Origin: Limnoperna fortunei
Taxonomy: Eukaryota > Mollusca > Bivalvia > Mytilida > Modiolidae
NCBI GenBank assembly: GCA_944474755.1
Contig: OX104115.1
Location: 61,632,648 to 61,696,647 of the forward strand
Length of the DNA: 64,000 nucleotides
Direction: 5' to 3'
Position 1 is the first letter of the stretch. Each line of letters begins with the position of its first letter. The translations under genes were made by a program, and so were the position numbers. Under the pieces are notes generated by a model. That model saw only the letters and a program-made list of their open reading frames with translations, did not search any database and was not told where the DNA came from. This document shows, one piece after another, positions 38,262-50,691 of this stretch.

Positions 38262-38567
38262 ATGTCATCTTTTGAGATCCCCACTTTAGCAAATTCATTC
38301 AGTCGTCTTAGAAAAGCAATAAACGATAATAACGTCGATAAGTCTTTAATGTCACTTGTTAATACTAAAAGAGCGTTTTGCTTTGAAAAGAAAACAGTGA
38401 TGAAGCTACGTTTACCCTATAACGAAAGAGAAACATTACACTGTGCAGTGTGCTTGGGCAAAAATATTTTTAACAAAAACAAACAGAACCAAAAAATCAA
38501 CCGCGTTAAAGGGTCGTACATGGAACCTATCACTTTCCTTACAATATGGTCTGTAGCAAGTATATAG
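38262..38567 (+). CDS. Unrecognised 101-codon ORF downstream of the STAND receptor
   Basis: Starts at an ATG (MSSFEIPTLANSFSRLRKAI) and ends at TAG. The first two thirds have plausible coding composition (Lys/Arg-rich, with NERETLHCAVC); the end looks random. No domain is recognised. It may be a fragment of a mobile element or a chance ORF. Confidence 0.25.
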   Translation: MSSFEIPTLANSFSRLRKAINDNNVDKSLMSLVNTKRAFCFEKKTVMKLRLPYNERETLHCAVCLGKNIFNKNKQNQKINRVKGSYMEPITFLTIWSVASI

Positions 38568-38769
38568 GTGTAATCACCACAACCCACAAAGCGAGATTCC
38601 CTGGGAACACTCAACCGTAAACGTCGGTGACGTTACAAAAAATATAATACCATGATAGTTAAGTTTCTAATTTATTACATTTGGAATTTTCTTTTATTGC
38701 TTAAATCGGGTAACAGTCCGTGATGACATATCTTGCTAATGGACTAGAGTAAACAATATTATATGTTTG

Positions 38770-39010
38770 TTTGTGTGTTTGAAGTTGAAAACCACATTCA
38801 GCAATTTTTATTTACATCATGGCGCAGACAGTTTCATTGAAAAAGAAAGCAGTAGTAGCCGAAAACACACCGACCTTCAGCAAAAAATTCCTTGTCAATT
38901 ACATATGGAGTAGAACACAACCTGCCCGCAGAAAGGTTCGAACTGACAACCCCGGTGTTGACAGACCTTCTGATTATAAGTAGATGATTAACTTCCTTAA
39001 TCATTCGGAT
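38770..39010 (-). mobile_element. Degenerate SINE of the same family
   Basis: The + strand shows cagcaatttttatttacatc near the 5' side and gcccgcagaaaggttcgaac, an inverse of a tRNA B-box region, followed by an inverse head. Confidence 0.55.
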
Positions 39011-39534
39011 AACGTTGCCTGCGTTGTGTTTTACTTTATTATCTGTAATCTCACGTAACACTGGCCGTAATGACTGTAGTGTCAGTACAATAAAGTTAAT
39101 TTAACAATAAAGGGTTACCAAACATAAATCATCCAAAATCTAATTTCGGAAGCTTTTGTAACTGGTAAATATATAAATACCACGCATTTTTCATCACTTG
39201 CACAGGTTGTACGAGGTTACAGTCACAGAGCCAAACTCTCTGGCTCTGCACCTGCAGTCTCAGATACATAAAATCAATTAGCCAATTTGAGAGAAAACAA
39301 ATCCTTAAATATAATATCTTATACCTATACTACCCCCATTGCACGCAGAATCTTTAATTACAAACGCTTTGCAGGATCTTTTGATCCATGACTTCAAAGC
39401 CAAACCTTCTGACTGCTCTTGAATATATATATAGTCTAAAAGAAGCTACTAACCAATACACTTACTAAGTATCGGATCGCCAATATGACGATACAGCATA
39501 AACAAAAAAAATAATATATAAGTCTAGAGATTAT

Positions 39535-39575
39535 TGACACTGAAGAAGGCCATCAGTTGGTCGAAAATTTTGTCA
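39535..39575 (+). ncRNA. Second, divergent hammerhead-like motif outside the arms
   Basis: CTGAAGA (39540-39546), a GGCC/GGTC hairpin and GAAA (39563-39566), enclosed by TGACA and TGTCA. It has the same layout as the arm ribozymes, including four bases ending in TT after GAAA, but CTGAAGA replaces CTGATGA, which should weaken or abolish activity. It suggests a solo end of a second Penelope family beside the first. Confidence 0.5.
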
Positions 39576-39710
39576 TATTTATTAATATAATTATGTTATA
39601 GTAGAAACATCTTTAAATTTGTATCGTTGCATAATTCTCTAGACTTATATATATAGTTGTCTAATAAAAATAATTATACCAACACTACTATGTACAAATA
39701 ATATATATGG

Positions 39711-39751
39711 AACGCAATATTTCGCTCTACCAAAGAGCTTCATCAGGCGTT
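39711..39751 (-). ncRNA. Hammerhead ribozyme core, left Penelope arm
   Basis: Exact inverse of the right-arm ribozyme: the minus strand reads AACGC, CTGATGA, the same GCTCT/AGAGC hairpin, GAAA and GCGTT. Both arms therefore carry the full core on opposite strands. Confidence 0.72.
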
Positions 39752-39920
39752 GACTGAATCAATAATTCAAACAATAGAAAATGTTTTTGTTGTTCACTTT
39801 ATACAAAAAAGCTATACTGATGCTGAGATCTAAAATATTTTAGTTGTTCATATTACTGTTGGGTCATAAACATTTTTAGTATTCTACAATTTTGTTTTTA
39901 ATGACGAACACTACATCCAA

Positions 39921-40604
39921 GTGAGTGGTACTAGCGTGGGAACCAAAATGGCACTCTCTTATGCCAATATATTTCTGGGAAATCTTGAAAAACAGCTTCT
40001 GTCTGGTGCACCATATAAACCATTGTCATGTTTCCGTTTCATTGATGACATTGACATTAAATGGAATGAAAGTCAAGAACATTTAATAGATTTTTTTAAC
40101 TATTGCAACAATTTTCATCCCACAATCAAATTTACTTTCGAATTCTCTGGTCACAAAATATCCTTTCTCGACACTACTACCTCCATCCAAATCGGAATGA
40201 TGACAACAGATCTTCACACGAAAGCAACAGACAAACATCAATTTTTATCCCCCAAAAGTTGCCACCCAAGGCATTGCTCGCGCAGTATTCCTTACAGTCA
40301 AGCCATACGTATCAAAAGAATTTGCTCAACAGAAAACACCCAAAACCATCGTTTAAATGAGCTCCGTAAACATTTACTCAAAAGAGGCTATAAAAACAAA
40401 AACATCGCCGAGGCATTTGGGAAAGCTCACAATGTTTCCAGAGATTCGTTGCTGAATTACAAAGATAAAAATATAACAAACAGCAGAATACCATTAGTCG
40501 TCACATACCACCCTGACTTAAAAAACATTTCAAATGTTTTAAGGAAACATTGGAACTATATCGAAAATGATATGAATTTAAAAAAGCTTTTCCCTGAACT
40601 ATAA
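39921..40604 (+). pseudogene. Penelope-like reverse transcriptase, C-terminal part
   Basis: Encodes about 227 residues. The RT catalytic motif is RFIDDI, preceded by SGTSVGTKMALSYANIFLGN (the Penelope RT box with a Gly-rich turn) and followed by KISFLDT, the FLD box typical of this class. Palm and finger motifs N-terminal to this are missing. The frame ends at a TAA just before the next ORF, which continues the polyprotein in another frame. Confidence 0.8.
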
Positions 40605-41113
40605 TGGCATACCGTCGACCAAACAGTCTAAAAGATATTATTGTAAATGCTAGAGTCAAAATGAACTCTCCTTCAAAACCTGGTGGATACAGCCCATGCA
40701 ATCGCAGTAATTGCAAATGCTGTAAAGCAGCAAACGTCGCTTGCACCTTTCGAAGCACAACAACCAACGAAAGCTTTACAATATACTCCAATTGTTCCTG
40801 TAAATCCAGCAATTGTATTTACATACTGACCTGTGGGATTTGTAACATCCAGTATGTTGGAGAAACAGAGACAGCTTTCAATATGCGACTTAACAACCAT
40901 CGCTCCTTTTTCACGAAAAACAGAAATTGTCCACTAACTCGCCACCTTAAAATTACAGGCCACTCTTTTGATACTGTAAAATTCCAAATTATTGATCAAA
41001 ACCCAAAGTGGAATACATCAACCAGAAGACTTCGAGAAACATTTTGGATACATCAATTAAAAACGCTAGAACCTGATGGATTGAACGAACGTAATCCACA
41101 GGTAGAATACTAA
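40604..41113 (+). pseudogene. Penelope-like GIY-YIG endonuclease domain
   Basis: Encodes about 169 residues: a linker (YRRPNSLKDIIV), a Cys-rich segment CNRSNCKCC before the nuclease, then CIYILTCGICNIQYVGETET with downstream Arg and His (FNMRLNNHRS), which is the GIY-YIG nuclease with Y-I-L / Q-Y-V-G in place of the name motif. In Penelope elements this domain follows the RT in one ORF; here a frameshift separates them. Confidence 0.82.
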
Positions 41114-41237
41114 AAATGTTTATGACCCAACAGTAATATGAACAACTAAAATATTTTAGATCTCAGCATCAGTATAGATTTTTTGTATAAAGTGAACAAC
41201 AAAAACATTTTCTATTGTTTGAATTATTGATTCAGTC

Positions 41238-41278
41238 AACGCCTGATGAAGCTCTTTGGTAGAGCGAAATATTGCGTT
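41238..41278 (+). ncRNA. Hammerhead ribozyme core, right Penelope arm
   Basis: CTGATGA (41243-41249), a stem II hairpin GCTCT-TTGGT-AGAGC and GAAA (41266-41269), enclosed by stem I AACGC (41238-41242) and GCGTT (41274-41278). Only four bases separate GAAA from stem I, so stem III is minimal, as known for Penelope hammerheads, and activity may need a dimer. Confidence 0.75.
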
Positions 41279-41819
41279 CCATATATATTATTTGTACATA
41301 GTAGTGTTGTTATAATTATTTTTATTAGACAACTATATTATTTTTTTTTTGTAATTGTATCAGTCTGCATCTGACTGATCCAGCACTTATTAAACGAGAT
41401 TGTTGTTGCTATTTATAGATTACTTATATATATTTGCATCGTTGCATAATTCTCTAGACTTATATATGTATATATTTGTCGAAAAATTACACTTGTATAC
41501 AGTTTGTATATATGTGTCCAATAAAAGTAAAACATAACCAGAGTCTTTTGTTCTGTATTTACACTAGTGCTTTCATGTTTACAAACAATCTTCAGGTGTC
41601 TGAAGAAAACCTATACCTATATATATATATATAAATTAGATAATTTAAAAAAACACAGAAATACACAACTTGTTCACACAATTTTAACTGTTATGTCGGC
41701 TCTTCAGACGTCGTTGTTATGTATTTTTATATAGTAACGTAAGGTCATAGTATTATATTACTTATGTAAAGTCATAGTACTGGCAGTTGTACATTTTCAC
41801 TTTCTATTTAGTTTCGGCC

Positions 41820-42390
41820 TAAATTTGTCAATTAAATATTGTTCTTTTGCTAATCGGAAGGCTTTACTGTTTACTGTCTAAGTGAATTTTAAAAAACGGA
41901 ACATTCTAAAAGCCTTACCCTCGAAATGTTCACTACAAAGTGTATTCCGAAAGGATGAGTCTCTTATTTGTTGTTTATGCACCCTTACGCGATTAATCAG
42001 CTGATCTCCAGTTTGTCCAATATAATTCTCTTTACAGCTCAAAACTTTTTGCACACTAAATCAGATTTTTGCTTAAGTTGTAGTCCATGCTTTCGTTAAC
42101 AAAAATTATAGCAAGGTTTAAATGTTATGCTTGTTCCTTCATCAATGTAATCTCACGTTCCACATCGCATATTGCCACATTTTTGAACTAGTTTGACATC
42201 TTTCTAGCTTTCGTTCATAGTTTTTTTCAGTTTACATTGTTGCCGTCTACTGTTTATTATGCATGATTCTGGAGTAAAATCTTACATTTTGTAGATTGGT
42301 GTAAAATTGGAAGATATTTTTTAGCTGTGTGCAGTATATTATGTTTTCCGGGGTTGTTCACAAACGGAATATTTGATTTTTTTCTTTAAA
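41820..42390 (-). pseudogene. Decayed Penelope-like fragment, GIY-YIG side
   Basis: The minus strand reads CKENYIGQTGDQLINRVRVH in one frame (GIY-YIG nuclease type), preceded by remnants of a Cys motif segment. Its 42085-42390 part is an inverted copy of 42850-43170. Confidence 0.6.
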
Positions 42391-42439
42391 TAGAAATAGA
42401 TTTTACCTTTTAAAAATCCAATGAGATTCTTATACATAA

Positions 42440-43190
42440 AATGAAATAGAATAGAAGTATGGATGATCTTCACCAATTTTATGTCTCCATCAACTCTTTA
42501 CATGAATCAATTAAATTCTCTATGGAATATGACACGGCTCAATTACCATTCCTTGATATACTGATCATAAAAAATTAAGCAACAGTAATCACAGATCTCT
42601 ATTGCATGGACGCTGATACTCACCAATGTCTGAAAGTTAGATCATATCATCCTTTTCATACAAAAAGAAACATCCCATTTAATCTTACCAGAAGAATTTG
42701 TATAATTATTACAGATCCTCAATAACGCATAAAAAGACTTGAAGAATTCAAAATGCAGCTTTTGAGACAAAACTGTCCAGAAAATCTTATCAAAACAGCA
42801 ATTAATACAGCTTCAGAAATTCCAATAGCGAGTTAAGAAAACCAAAGGAAAAAAATCAAAATGAAACAAATATTCCGTTTGTGATAACATACAACTCGGA
42901 ATCATTAAATACGGCACACAGCTAAAGAATTTCTTCCAATTTTACACCAATCTACGAAAATGAAAGATCTTATTCTAGAATCATGCACAATAAGCAGTAG
43001 ACATCAATTATGTAACCTGAATAAACTATTTACGAAAGCTAGCTCAAAAGATGTCAAACTAGTTCAAAAATGTGGCGATCCGCGATGTGGAACGTGCGAT
43101 TACGTCAATGAATGAACAAGCATAACATTTAAATTCGGCGATATTATTTTTTGTTAACGAAAACATGGACTGCAAAATCAAATAAACACC
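42440..43190 (+). pseudogene. Decayed Penelope-like RT C-terminus and Cys motif
   Basis: The frame MDDLHQFYVSINSLHESIKF leads to LPFLDILI (FLD box) and then DADTHQCLKVRSYHPFHTKR, with stops in between. A later frame holds KCGDPRCGTC-like sequence. Together these are the C-terminal RT region and linker of a Penelope element different from the one at 39.65 kb. It lies head to head with the fragment at 41.82-42.39 kb. Confidence 0.6.
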
Positions 43191-43199
43191 ACCGAAACA

Positions 43200-43790
43200 C
43201 TTAAGTTGGCCTCTTACTTAGACCTTCTTCTAGAAATAAACTCGGGAAAACTAGACTTTACTACACACGTGATGACTTCAACTTTCCAATTTACAACTTT
43301 TCTTTCCTCGATAGCAACATTCCAGCAACTCCAGCCTATTTGTGGGTATCTCACACTTTATACGTTTTTCTAAATCCTGCGATTGATATTCCGATTTTCT
43401 AGACTTCTCGCTGCTGTTGACTACTAACTCAAACAAGGGTTTGTTGTACCTAGGTTGATGTTTTTCCTTCAGAAGTTCTATGGTCGTCAGAATGGCTTGA
43501 TGTATCGTTATGGGAAATTAATCTATCAAATACGGTCGGACATATTTATGAGCCATAGGTAGTCTTTTCTTTTCCTCGATGTGGCTCTTCATAGACATGA
43601 TAATATGTAAATCGACGATGTCCAATTGAAGGCAGGCCTGCTACTCGTCCGGAGCACCCTATATACTGGGTTCGGGTTACCCACTTTCTGTTTTTGTGAG
43701 TTTTTAGTTTTGCGTTGTATATTTTTTTCAATATCCGGATTTGCAATTATCACTTGACATTCGGCTGATGTTTTTTAAGTCGGTTTCATT
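43200..43790 (+). pseudogene. RT relic of the GIPMGTNCAPLLADL family
   Basis: Decayed frames match the 61.3-61.98 kb copy: [15 protein letters not shown], then DFNFPIYNFSFLDSNIP, later GRQNGLMYRYGK, followed by the same non-coding tail (tactgggttcgggttaccca). Frameshifts and stops are many. It belongs to an RT family abundant in bivalves that looks Penelope-related; the exact class is uncertain. Confidence 0.6.
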
Positions 43791-44150
43791 GTTATTTTTC
43801 TTATCAATGTGACAAAAACATATAATTGATACTAACATATTTTACCAAATTGACATTATTTGTCAATCAATTGAATCATTGCGCAAACAACCTCTTTAAT
43901 ATGGTAACAGCAATGAAAGTACCTAACGGACATATCACAATAGCCGTTTGACGTTAATTATATTTACACAGTTATACATAAAACTAATTCTAATTTGATA
44001 ATTGTTCAAAATACCATTTTGCTTAACTCGTATTTTAAGGAACAAACGTGTTACGCATTAAACTTTAATGATAAACTTGATACAATTTTAGTAAAGTTCA
44101 AACAAATAGTTAAAATATAAAACATTATTAATGAGTTAAATATTGAATAA

Positions 44151-44936
44151 TTATTTTATAATGTTTATGACATTCGGGTTAGAAACCAATAGTGTTAAAT
44201 GTTCCCCAACTGTAAGATTTGGTAACTGTTGAAACTCAAGTTTTACTGTGTCGCTACATGTGTCTATTTGATCCTCCGGTTTTATGCGTTTTACCCATTC
44301 GTTTTTATTTAATAGCCTTTGAAAAAGTAAAAGAAAATATATATATTGCAGTATACAAGCAATATCTAATACAATTAAACGATGGTCTTTGGCCAACTCT
44401 TAATTCAAATCTATTTCAGTTTAGGTATCATTCTCTGAATTTTCTATTTGATCGGCAATATCTCTTTTTCTATGACCGTGCAATTGCTTCTGTTCTAATT
44501 CGTCATATTCTTGTTCGATACAGCTCCTAACTTTGTAAATGTGTTTGATCAGGATTTAAAAATCTAAAAAGTTCACTCTGCTGTCAGAAACGTTTTCTGA
44601 TTTGCCATCTACTGTCCACTCCTTAAAATGACTTGTATTCATGCACATCAGCGTCATGCAACATAGACTGACATTGATTGAGGCCATCATCTGATACCTT
44701 TCCTTGAAGCATCACCAGTGACTGTTGAATATTTTTTACAACTTGGTCTGGTATTTCGTTTGTTGTTTTTGTTCAGTCCTAGCAAGAATATTTCTTTTAT
44801 GATAAATATTACATAAATACCGCTCATCAATTTCGTCATATTCATGATAAGCATGTGTTCTTTCGATTTCGTTACGGCAATGTCTCAGATGAGCAAATCG
44901 TTCAAGTGACAAATGCATGCTGTTATAAAAGCGATG
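44151..44936 (-). pseudogene. Possible receptor-tail relic with EYDEIDE motifs
   Basis: Minus-strand frames 44736-44936 (RNEIERTHAYHEYDEIDERY), a short stretch near 44,400-44,530 (EYDELEQKQLHGHRKRD) and 44151-44396 (QQLPNLTVGEHLTLLVSN) look like coding sequence interrupted by stops. Acidic Tyr motifs of this kind occur in cytoplasmic tails of bivalve EGF-type receptors. The link to the relics in copies A and B is inference; the product is not identified. Confidence 0.35.
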
Positions 44937-44939
44937 ACA

Positions 44940-46500
44940 GTAACAAATACCACTGAGCTTGTTGAGTAGATTATTGTGTTTATATTGAGTTCTTTTTTAA
45001 TTGCCGTGCACATTTATCTACCTATCTTGTACGAATACAGTAAATGAGCAATGAAACTTCTATACAGTAGCCAAAAAATTTGTCGAAATTTGAAAAAAAG
45101 TGTAATTATTTTTTAAACGATATGACGCACTTGACACACAGTTTACAAAAGCTTTGCATCATCACAGGCACGAATATTTCGTGGTTTTTTTTTTTGCTAT
45201 GCAGAACAAACCTGTTGTTTTTCCTGGTGTCTATATGGATAAATTTCTTTTCAAAAACATCATGGATATAACAGCACTTTATATATGCATACCTAAAACA
45301 GAATCATATCATGGCAAAAAGGTGCTCGAATGTATCTGTTGGTTTAATTGTCTGGATTACTTTTGAATCTACGACTTGACTGCTCAATTCTGTTAAAAAC
45401 ATCTGAAGTTGTCATTGAATTTGGTATAGTTCTAATTTCACATCATTCTTCTGTTTTGTGTTTCAAGATTATATTTTCTGATCTTTCGTTTGCTACCTTG
45501 ATAACTCGATACACTCATTTGATATGTATATTGTTCAACATATATTTTTATTCCTACAAATACACTCAATATGAACACCTGTTAACTTAAATAGGCAGAC
45601 TTCCTGTATTTTCAAAGTTACATAGCGGTATTCCATTTAGACTTCATGACAGTAACATAGTTGGTATGGTTTTCGGTCACCACATACTTTTTCCTTATTT
45701 CTTATCTGCATAAGGAAACCCCAAGCAAGCAATTATTACATATATTTACTTTAATATTAATGAATTTTCTCCTATATAATCTATGTAAAAAAAAACTCAA
45801 AAATAATCATTTTCAAAGCTGTATTGCGACGTTAAATAATTGGTGACCATTACTTTTTGCGAAAATCATTACATACTGATCTGTTTTTCACAAAAAACTT
45901 TCATTAATATCAATTATAACGATATTGACTCCTGAGCTACCTTAACTGAAAAAAATTTATGTGCAAATGTTAACTTAAAAGCCAGATTTAAACCTTAATC
46001 CGGTACGAAATGACTTTAGGCGGTTTTTTTCAAGATGTTTTTGAGTTTTGGAGTTTACTTTTTTATTTTACGCAATCTACAAAGAAGTGATCGATTCCGC
46101 GTATTTTATGTTTATTTGATATTTTTTCTGTATTGAGTAAAGGCGATAAAATTAAATGTTACAAACCAATTAAAACCTTAAATTAGAGGAGCGTGTTAAA
46201 TGTCTTTTCTAAATATAAATGTTTTATTAATAATACATAATCCTCAGAATGTTGCTGTGTATTTGTAAACAAAACGTCAAATTTCGACAACGCAAAAATG
46301 CAAAAAAGCGAAAAAAAAACCCATTTTGTGTGTTTGCATTTTTGTTAATTAAAAAAGGTGAAAACGGGTCGCCTCCTTCCACCACAGTTGCGTGTTCCTA
46401 CATATGTGTTTCATTGACCATTTGATCACAGCATGATAGCTTGTTTTATTTTAAAATTTATCACATGCAAAATGTTAGGGAACAGGAAACAACTATGCAT
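44940..46500. other. AT-rich, nothing recognised
   Basis: Several ORFs of 60-80 codons are rich in Phe/Leu/Ile, as expected by chance in AT-rich DNA. Confidence 0.4.
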
Positions 46501-46731
46501 TCAATTATTTTCTGCATCTGACCATCTTGATTAATCCTATTATCGTATGGCATTAGATCAAGCGAATGTGCTTAATATACCCCTTGGGGTATTCAAGAGC
46601 ATGTCTCCAAATCTGTTGAAGACAACATTTTACAAACAACCGTCTATACTGGACAAAGAAATGTCGTACTTATACGGGAAAAACTTTTCATTAACGTAAC
46701 ACAGTACATTTCACGAGAATATATAACCGCA

Positions 46732-46941
46732 GTGCACGAAACTGCAAATGTTGCTCCTAATGGAAACCGCGATACTCTACTTCGCACTTCCAAACAGTCA
46801 TATAAGAGTCCAATCCTCCTAAGATTCATTCAGACTTTGTGTTATAGGAGAGCCATAGGGGTCTTTCTGCTAGGTATATGTATTGTACTAATTATGTTTC
46901 TGATTTGTAAAAAAATGTATGTTTTTTATTTGTTGATATAA
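46732..46941 (+). other. Short ORF with one hydrophobic segment, unassigned
   Basis: Encodes about 69 residues ending in AIGVFLLGICIVLIMFLICK, a membrane-like segment, preceded by a Ser/Arg-rich stretch. It could be a decayed transmembrane exon or a chance AT-rich ORF. No splice context was established. Confidence 0.2.
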
Positions 46942-47049
46942 TAAGTGTTTTAATATTCATGAATTTCCTTATGTTCTTGAAAATGACTCATAGTACTACC
47001 TGTATTTTTAATGTTTTAAAAAAATAATATTTTTTTTTAATGAACACGA

Positions 47050-47900
47050 TGAAAGCTATGAAGAATAAGGTAACGATTCTGCTAGAACTAATCTACACAT
47101 ATCAGAATCTAAGAATGAAATTTTATTATTTTTTAAAATATAAAAAAAAACCTGAAGGTTTTGATCTAAATTGTTGTTGTATAAAAACCGAAATTCAATA
47201 TCCATATTTTGGTGTTTTGTAGAACAAAATGACATTGGTTGCCTTGTAGAAACTAAAACGAAATAGATGTTATAGATCTTCAAAGTCACATTTTAAGCGG
47301 AAAAATTGGAACACAGATATCGCTTGGATAAACATATCGAAGTTTTGAAAACACAAAGTCAATATGTTTTGGTTTAAAGTGAGCAAAAAATTTGTTATTA
47401 CCAATAAGCCTATGCTATTGGATTTATATATAGCACCGGAACATACAAGATATTCGTCTTAAGACGTCATTGCAGAATTATAACGAGAATATTTATGTGT
47501 TTTAAACCAGTCCAAATACGTCTGTATCATTAGTGATTTTAATGCTAGGACGTAGAATGATAATGAATTCGTAGATTTGAACGAAAACATACATGTTAAG
47601 GAACCTGTCCTAGAATATGTTAATAATTACATTGAGTTGTTACCAAATCTAGATTCCACACTTATTACGTATGGATAAAAAACAGGTAGGGAAATATACT
47701 GCTAAATTTGTGTTCGTGTTTTTTTTACGGAATAGTAGGAAAAGACAAATTGGTTGTAAATTTTACTTGTAAACATGTTAGTGTTGTCAATTATTGCTTG
47801 AGTAGTCCTCCTCTTTTTTCAGATTTTGCAATTTTAGAGTGCAGTCGGCTATTAACAGTTCACAGTTATAAATATAAATCTTGGCTGAGAAATCAATGAA
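47050..47900 (+). pseudogene. LINE endonuclease-region relic
   Basis: Interrupted frames read KYVCIISDFNARTWNDNEFV (the DFNAR motif of APE-type LINE endonucleases), FWFKVSKKFVITNK and later VGKDKLVVNFTCKHVSVVNY. These follow the order of an endonuclease/reverse-transcriptase ORF2. Several stops show it is dead. The subfamily is not determined; CR1/Jockey-like order is plausible. Confidence 0.65.
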
Positions 47901-49930
47901 AAGTAGAGTGGAAGGCGTATAAATAAAACCTTGATTTGAGAACAAAGTTACTATTTTCAGTGCAACTCCGCAAGGCAAACCTTTGCAGGAAAAAACCCAT
48001 AAAGGTAAAACAAATATTTAAGAAAGGAAAAATACAAAAATAGTTTATTGCAACGAGTTAGAGATTTATAAACGGCGTCGAAAGACCTTGAAAAAAATAT
48101 ATTTTGGAACATTTTAAATCATTTCGCATTTTCGCCCTCTAGCACTTTTTCTTTTGAAAATCTAATGCAAAAACACAAAATCACTGTACCCGGCCACGAT
48201 AACTACGTTTATTAAATAGATCTTGTAAATATACAGAGTAAGTTTGAGATGAATTGTCATACTATAAAATTTACGACGGGCAAATATGAATATTTCGCTA
48301 ACAGAATAAAACCTAAACATTTTATTTTGACTTAGTAAAACAATGAAGATCACAAAGTTTGCAATAATGTATTCTATGTAATATCCTATTCACGAGTGCA
48401 GTGATATTTCTATGAGGTTGTTAAAAGCAAGGATTTTTTAATGACAACAACTGTTAAAGTATTTTAAAAAGATGCAAGTATACAAATTCAATATATAGTA
48501 ACTTCAACTTTAACCCTTTTAAATTAAACAATTGTAATCTTTTCCTGTGTTTTTTGAATAAAAAAGACGGCAACGACTACAATGCATGTTTTACAAACGT
48601 AATTTTTTAGTATCCCCATTAATATGAATTCTCACGATTCCAATATTGGAGCCTTTTTTGTCATGATAGCAGTTGAAAAGTGTAAATGACTTGATAAAAC
48701 ATTTTAGTAGATTGACTCAAGCATGAGTTAAAGATTAAATTTAATAAGAAATGGCCTTTTAATTACCTTCTTTACGTTATTTATTTTAATTTGGAATATT
48801 TAGTTCAATAAGACTGTGTTTCGACGTTAATACATCTAAACATCTTAATACAATAGAGACACCGATTACATAATTGCTAGTTCATAAGAATACACATCTC
48901 TATATGCAGACATGTTTTCGAGTCAAATATGAAGCTAGATTGAATTATAACGAAATTATGCTTTTACAGATTTGACTTTTATCAGTGAAATTGTTATTCC
49001 TGTTGGGATTCAAGTGACGAAATTGACTCTATCGTCAATTTTCAAGTGCTTTTGTGAAATACGAAAGTAACGATCGTTAAAAAATTCCTGCTTGTTATTT
49101 TGGTCAATGCAGTTCGTTATACCAGACTGTTTTCTTATGTATATTTACATATTAATAAAAATAAAATCAGTATATTGATCAATTATGTGCCCTGAGGTTC
49201 ACCTAAAACCTGCAGACCATCTTATAAAGGAAATACGAGAAATTAGTACAAGATGTAATACATTCATACCCGCATATTAGCATCTTTACAGGTGGTTTGT
49301 TTTTATCGATCAGTAATAAGGTTTGCGTTTATTGGAAAGAAAAAACCTGCAATGGTGGAATAGTCTGAATGAGAACTGTTTTGTCCATCACCACCCAAAC
49401 ACAGAACAACAAATCTTTTTTGCTTTACTGATATTCAAATGAAATCGTAATGGTCGCGTATAGTGTCAGACATAGAATGCTTAATAGTAAATCTGAAACT
49501 GAATATATTATTAACAAATTACTGTACAAATCATATGTACACATTGCGTTATCCAATTAAAATGCCGGAAACAAGAACATTGTTATGATAACATAAAAAC
49601 ATTCTTGTCTTACGTTATTGTTTTTTGGCGTTCGAATTAAATGTCTGATATTAAATAATGGAGGTGACTACAGGACATTACAATGTGAAAGTTGTTAGTT
49701 GTTGTCTTTTGCCGCTGCTCTCCACGCGCATCTACTTTTAAACTTTTGTAAGAACATATTAACAATTACAAACTTAGATCATTGTTTTGTTATATAGAGA
49801 TAGTAATAAAAACTGTTACTTTACGTAAACTATTGATTGCATTTATTGAAATTCTTTTTTTGTACTCCATTTTATTGTCCCTTTAAAAATGTTATGACGA
49901 TTTTTGCTAATATTTTAATGGGCATTTTTG
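47900..49930. other. AT-rich spacer before duplication copy B
   Basis: No coding sequence or repeat was recognised. Confidence 0.4.
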
Positions 49931-50691
49931 ACATTATAAGAGACTCCGAATGCCAGCAAATTCATTTGTACCATCCACTTTGTCATCATCTTGTAACATA
50001 TGAAATAAACTGTAAAAAATTATCTCAATTTTAAACCAGCTAAAGACAATAATAAAAACTGTTTTATTTGAAACAAATTAAGTTCGATTTTCAGGACAAT
50101 CCAAATTGTAGTTTTCGACTAAGACCAATTCAGATTTTTTTGTTAACGGTTCTTGATTTCCAGATGATAGTTTGAAAACCCGTTAACAGAAATTGTTTAA
50201 ACTTTGCACAGGTGTTAAGTACTATAAAATAAAAATCATGTTGAATTTTCATCACAATACCATTTTTAGATGTGTTTATTTGAAATTGTTTTAATAGGTC
50301 CAAGGTCAAGGTAAAAATTTTCTTCTGAGATGGACTATAGGCTTATTTGTAATTGATTCAAATGTGTGCATAAATAACAAAAACAATGCAACCTGGCGGG
50401 TATCATTTAATGTACCATTAAATCCCCTTTTTTTGTCTCCTTCTGGTAGAAGTATGATGCGATCAGTACTATTTTGAATTCAACCTGTTACACCGTTAAC
50501 AGTTGAATGTGTTTTATTCAAGTGATACATGCATTAAAGACAACTAGGTATTGATAAGATATAATATACACAAAATGAATTGTTATAATACAAAGAAACA
50601 TGATAAAAAACATCATTTTTAGGATAAATTGTAGGTGTAAGTTTTTTTGTCTTTCATTCAATCTCAACCTACAGACAATCGCTGTTTCTAT

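Larger units (their letters stand above)
39650..41341 (+). mobile_element. Penelope-like element, 5' truncated, with inverted arms
   Basis: Two near-identical arms of about 238 bp in inverted orientation (39650-39887 and 41102-41341) flank a coding core with the C-terminal half of a Penelope-type reverse transcriptase and a GIY-YIG endonuclease. Each arm carries a hammerhead-ribozyme core. Long-terminal-repeat-like ends with hammerhead motifs are known for Penelope-like elements. The RT N-terminus is missing and the two frames do not join, so the copy is dead. Confidence 0.85.

Noticed and set aside
39650..41341. Reading the Penelope RT and nuclease ORFs as host genes or as an operon
   Set aside because: The RT lacks its N-terminus, the two frames do not join, and the arms mark a mobile element.
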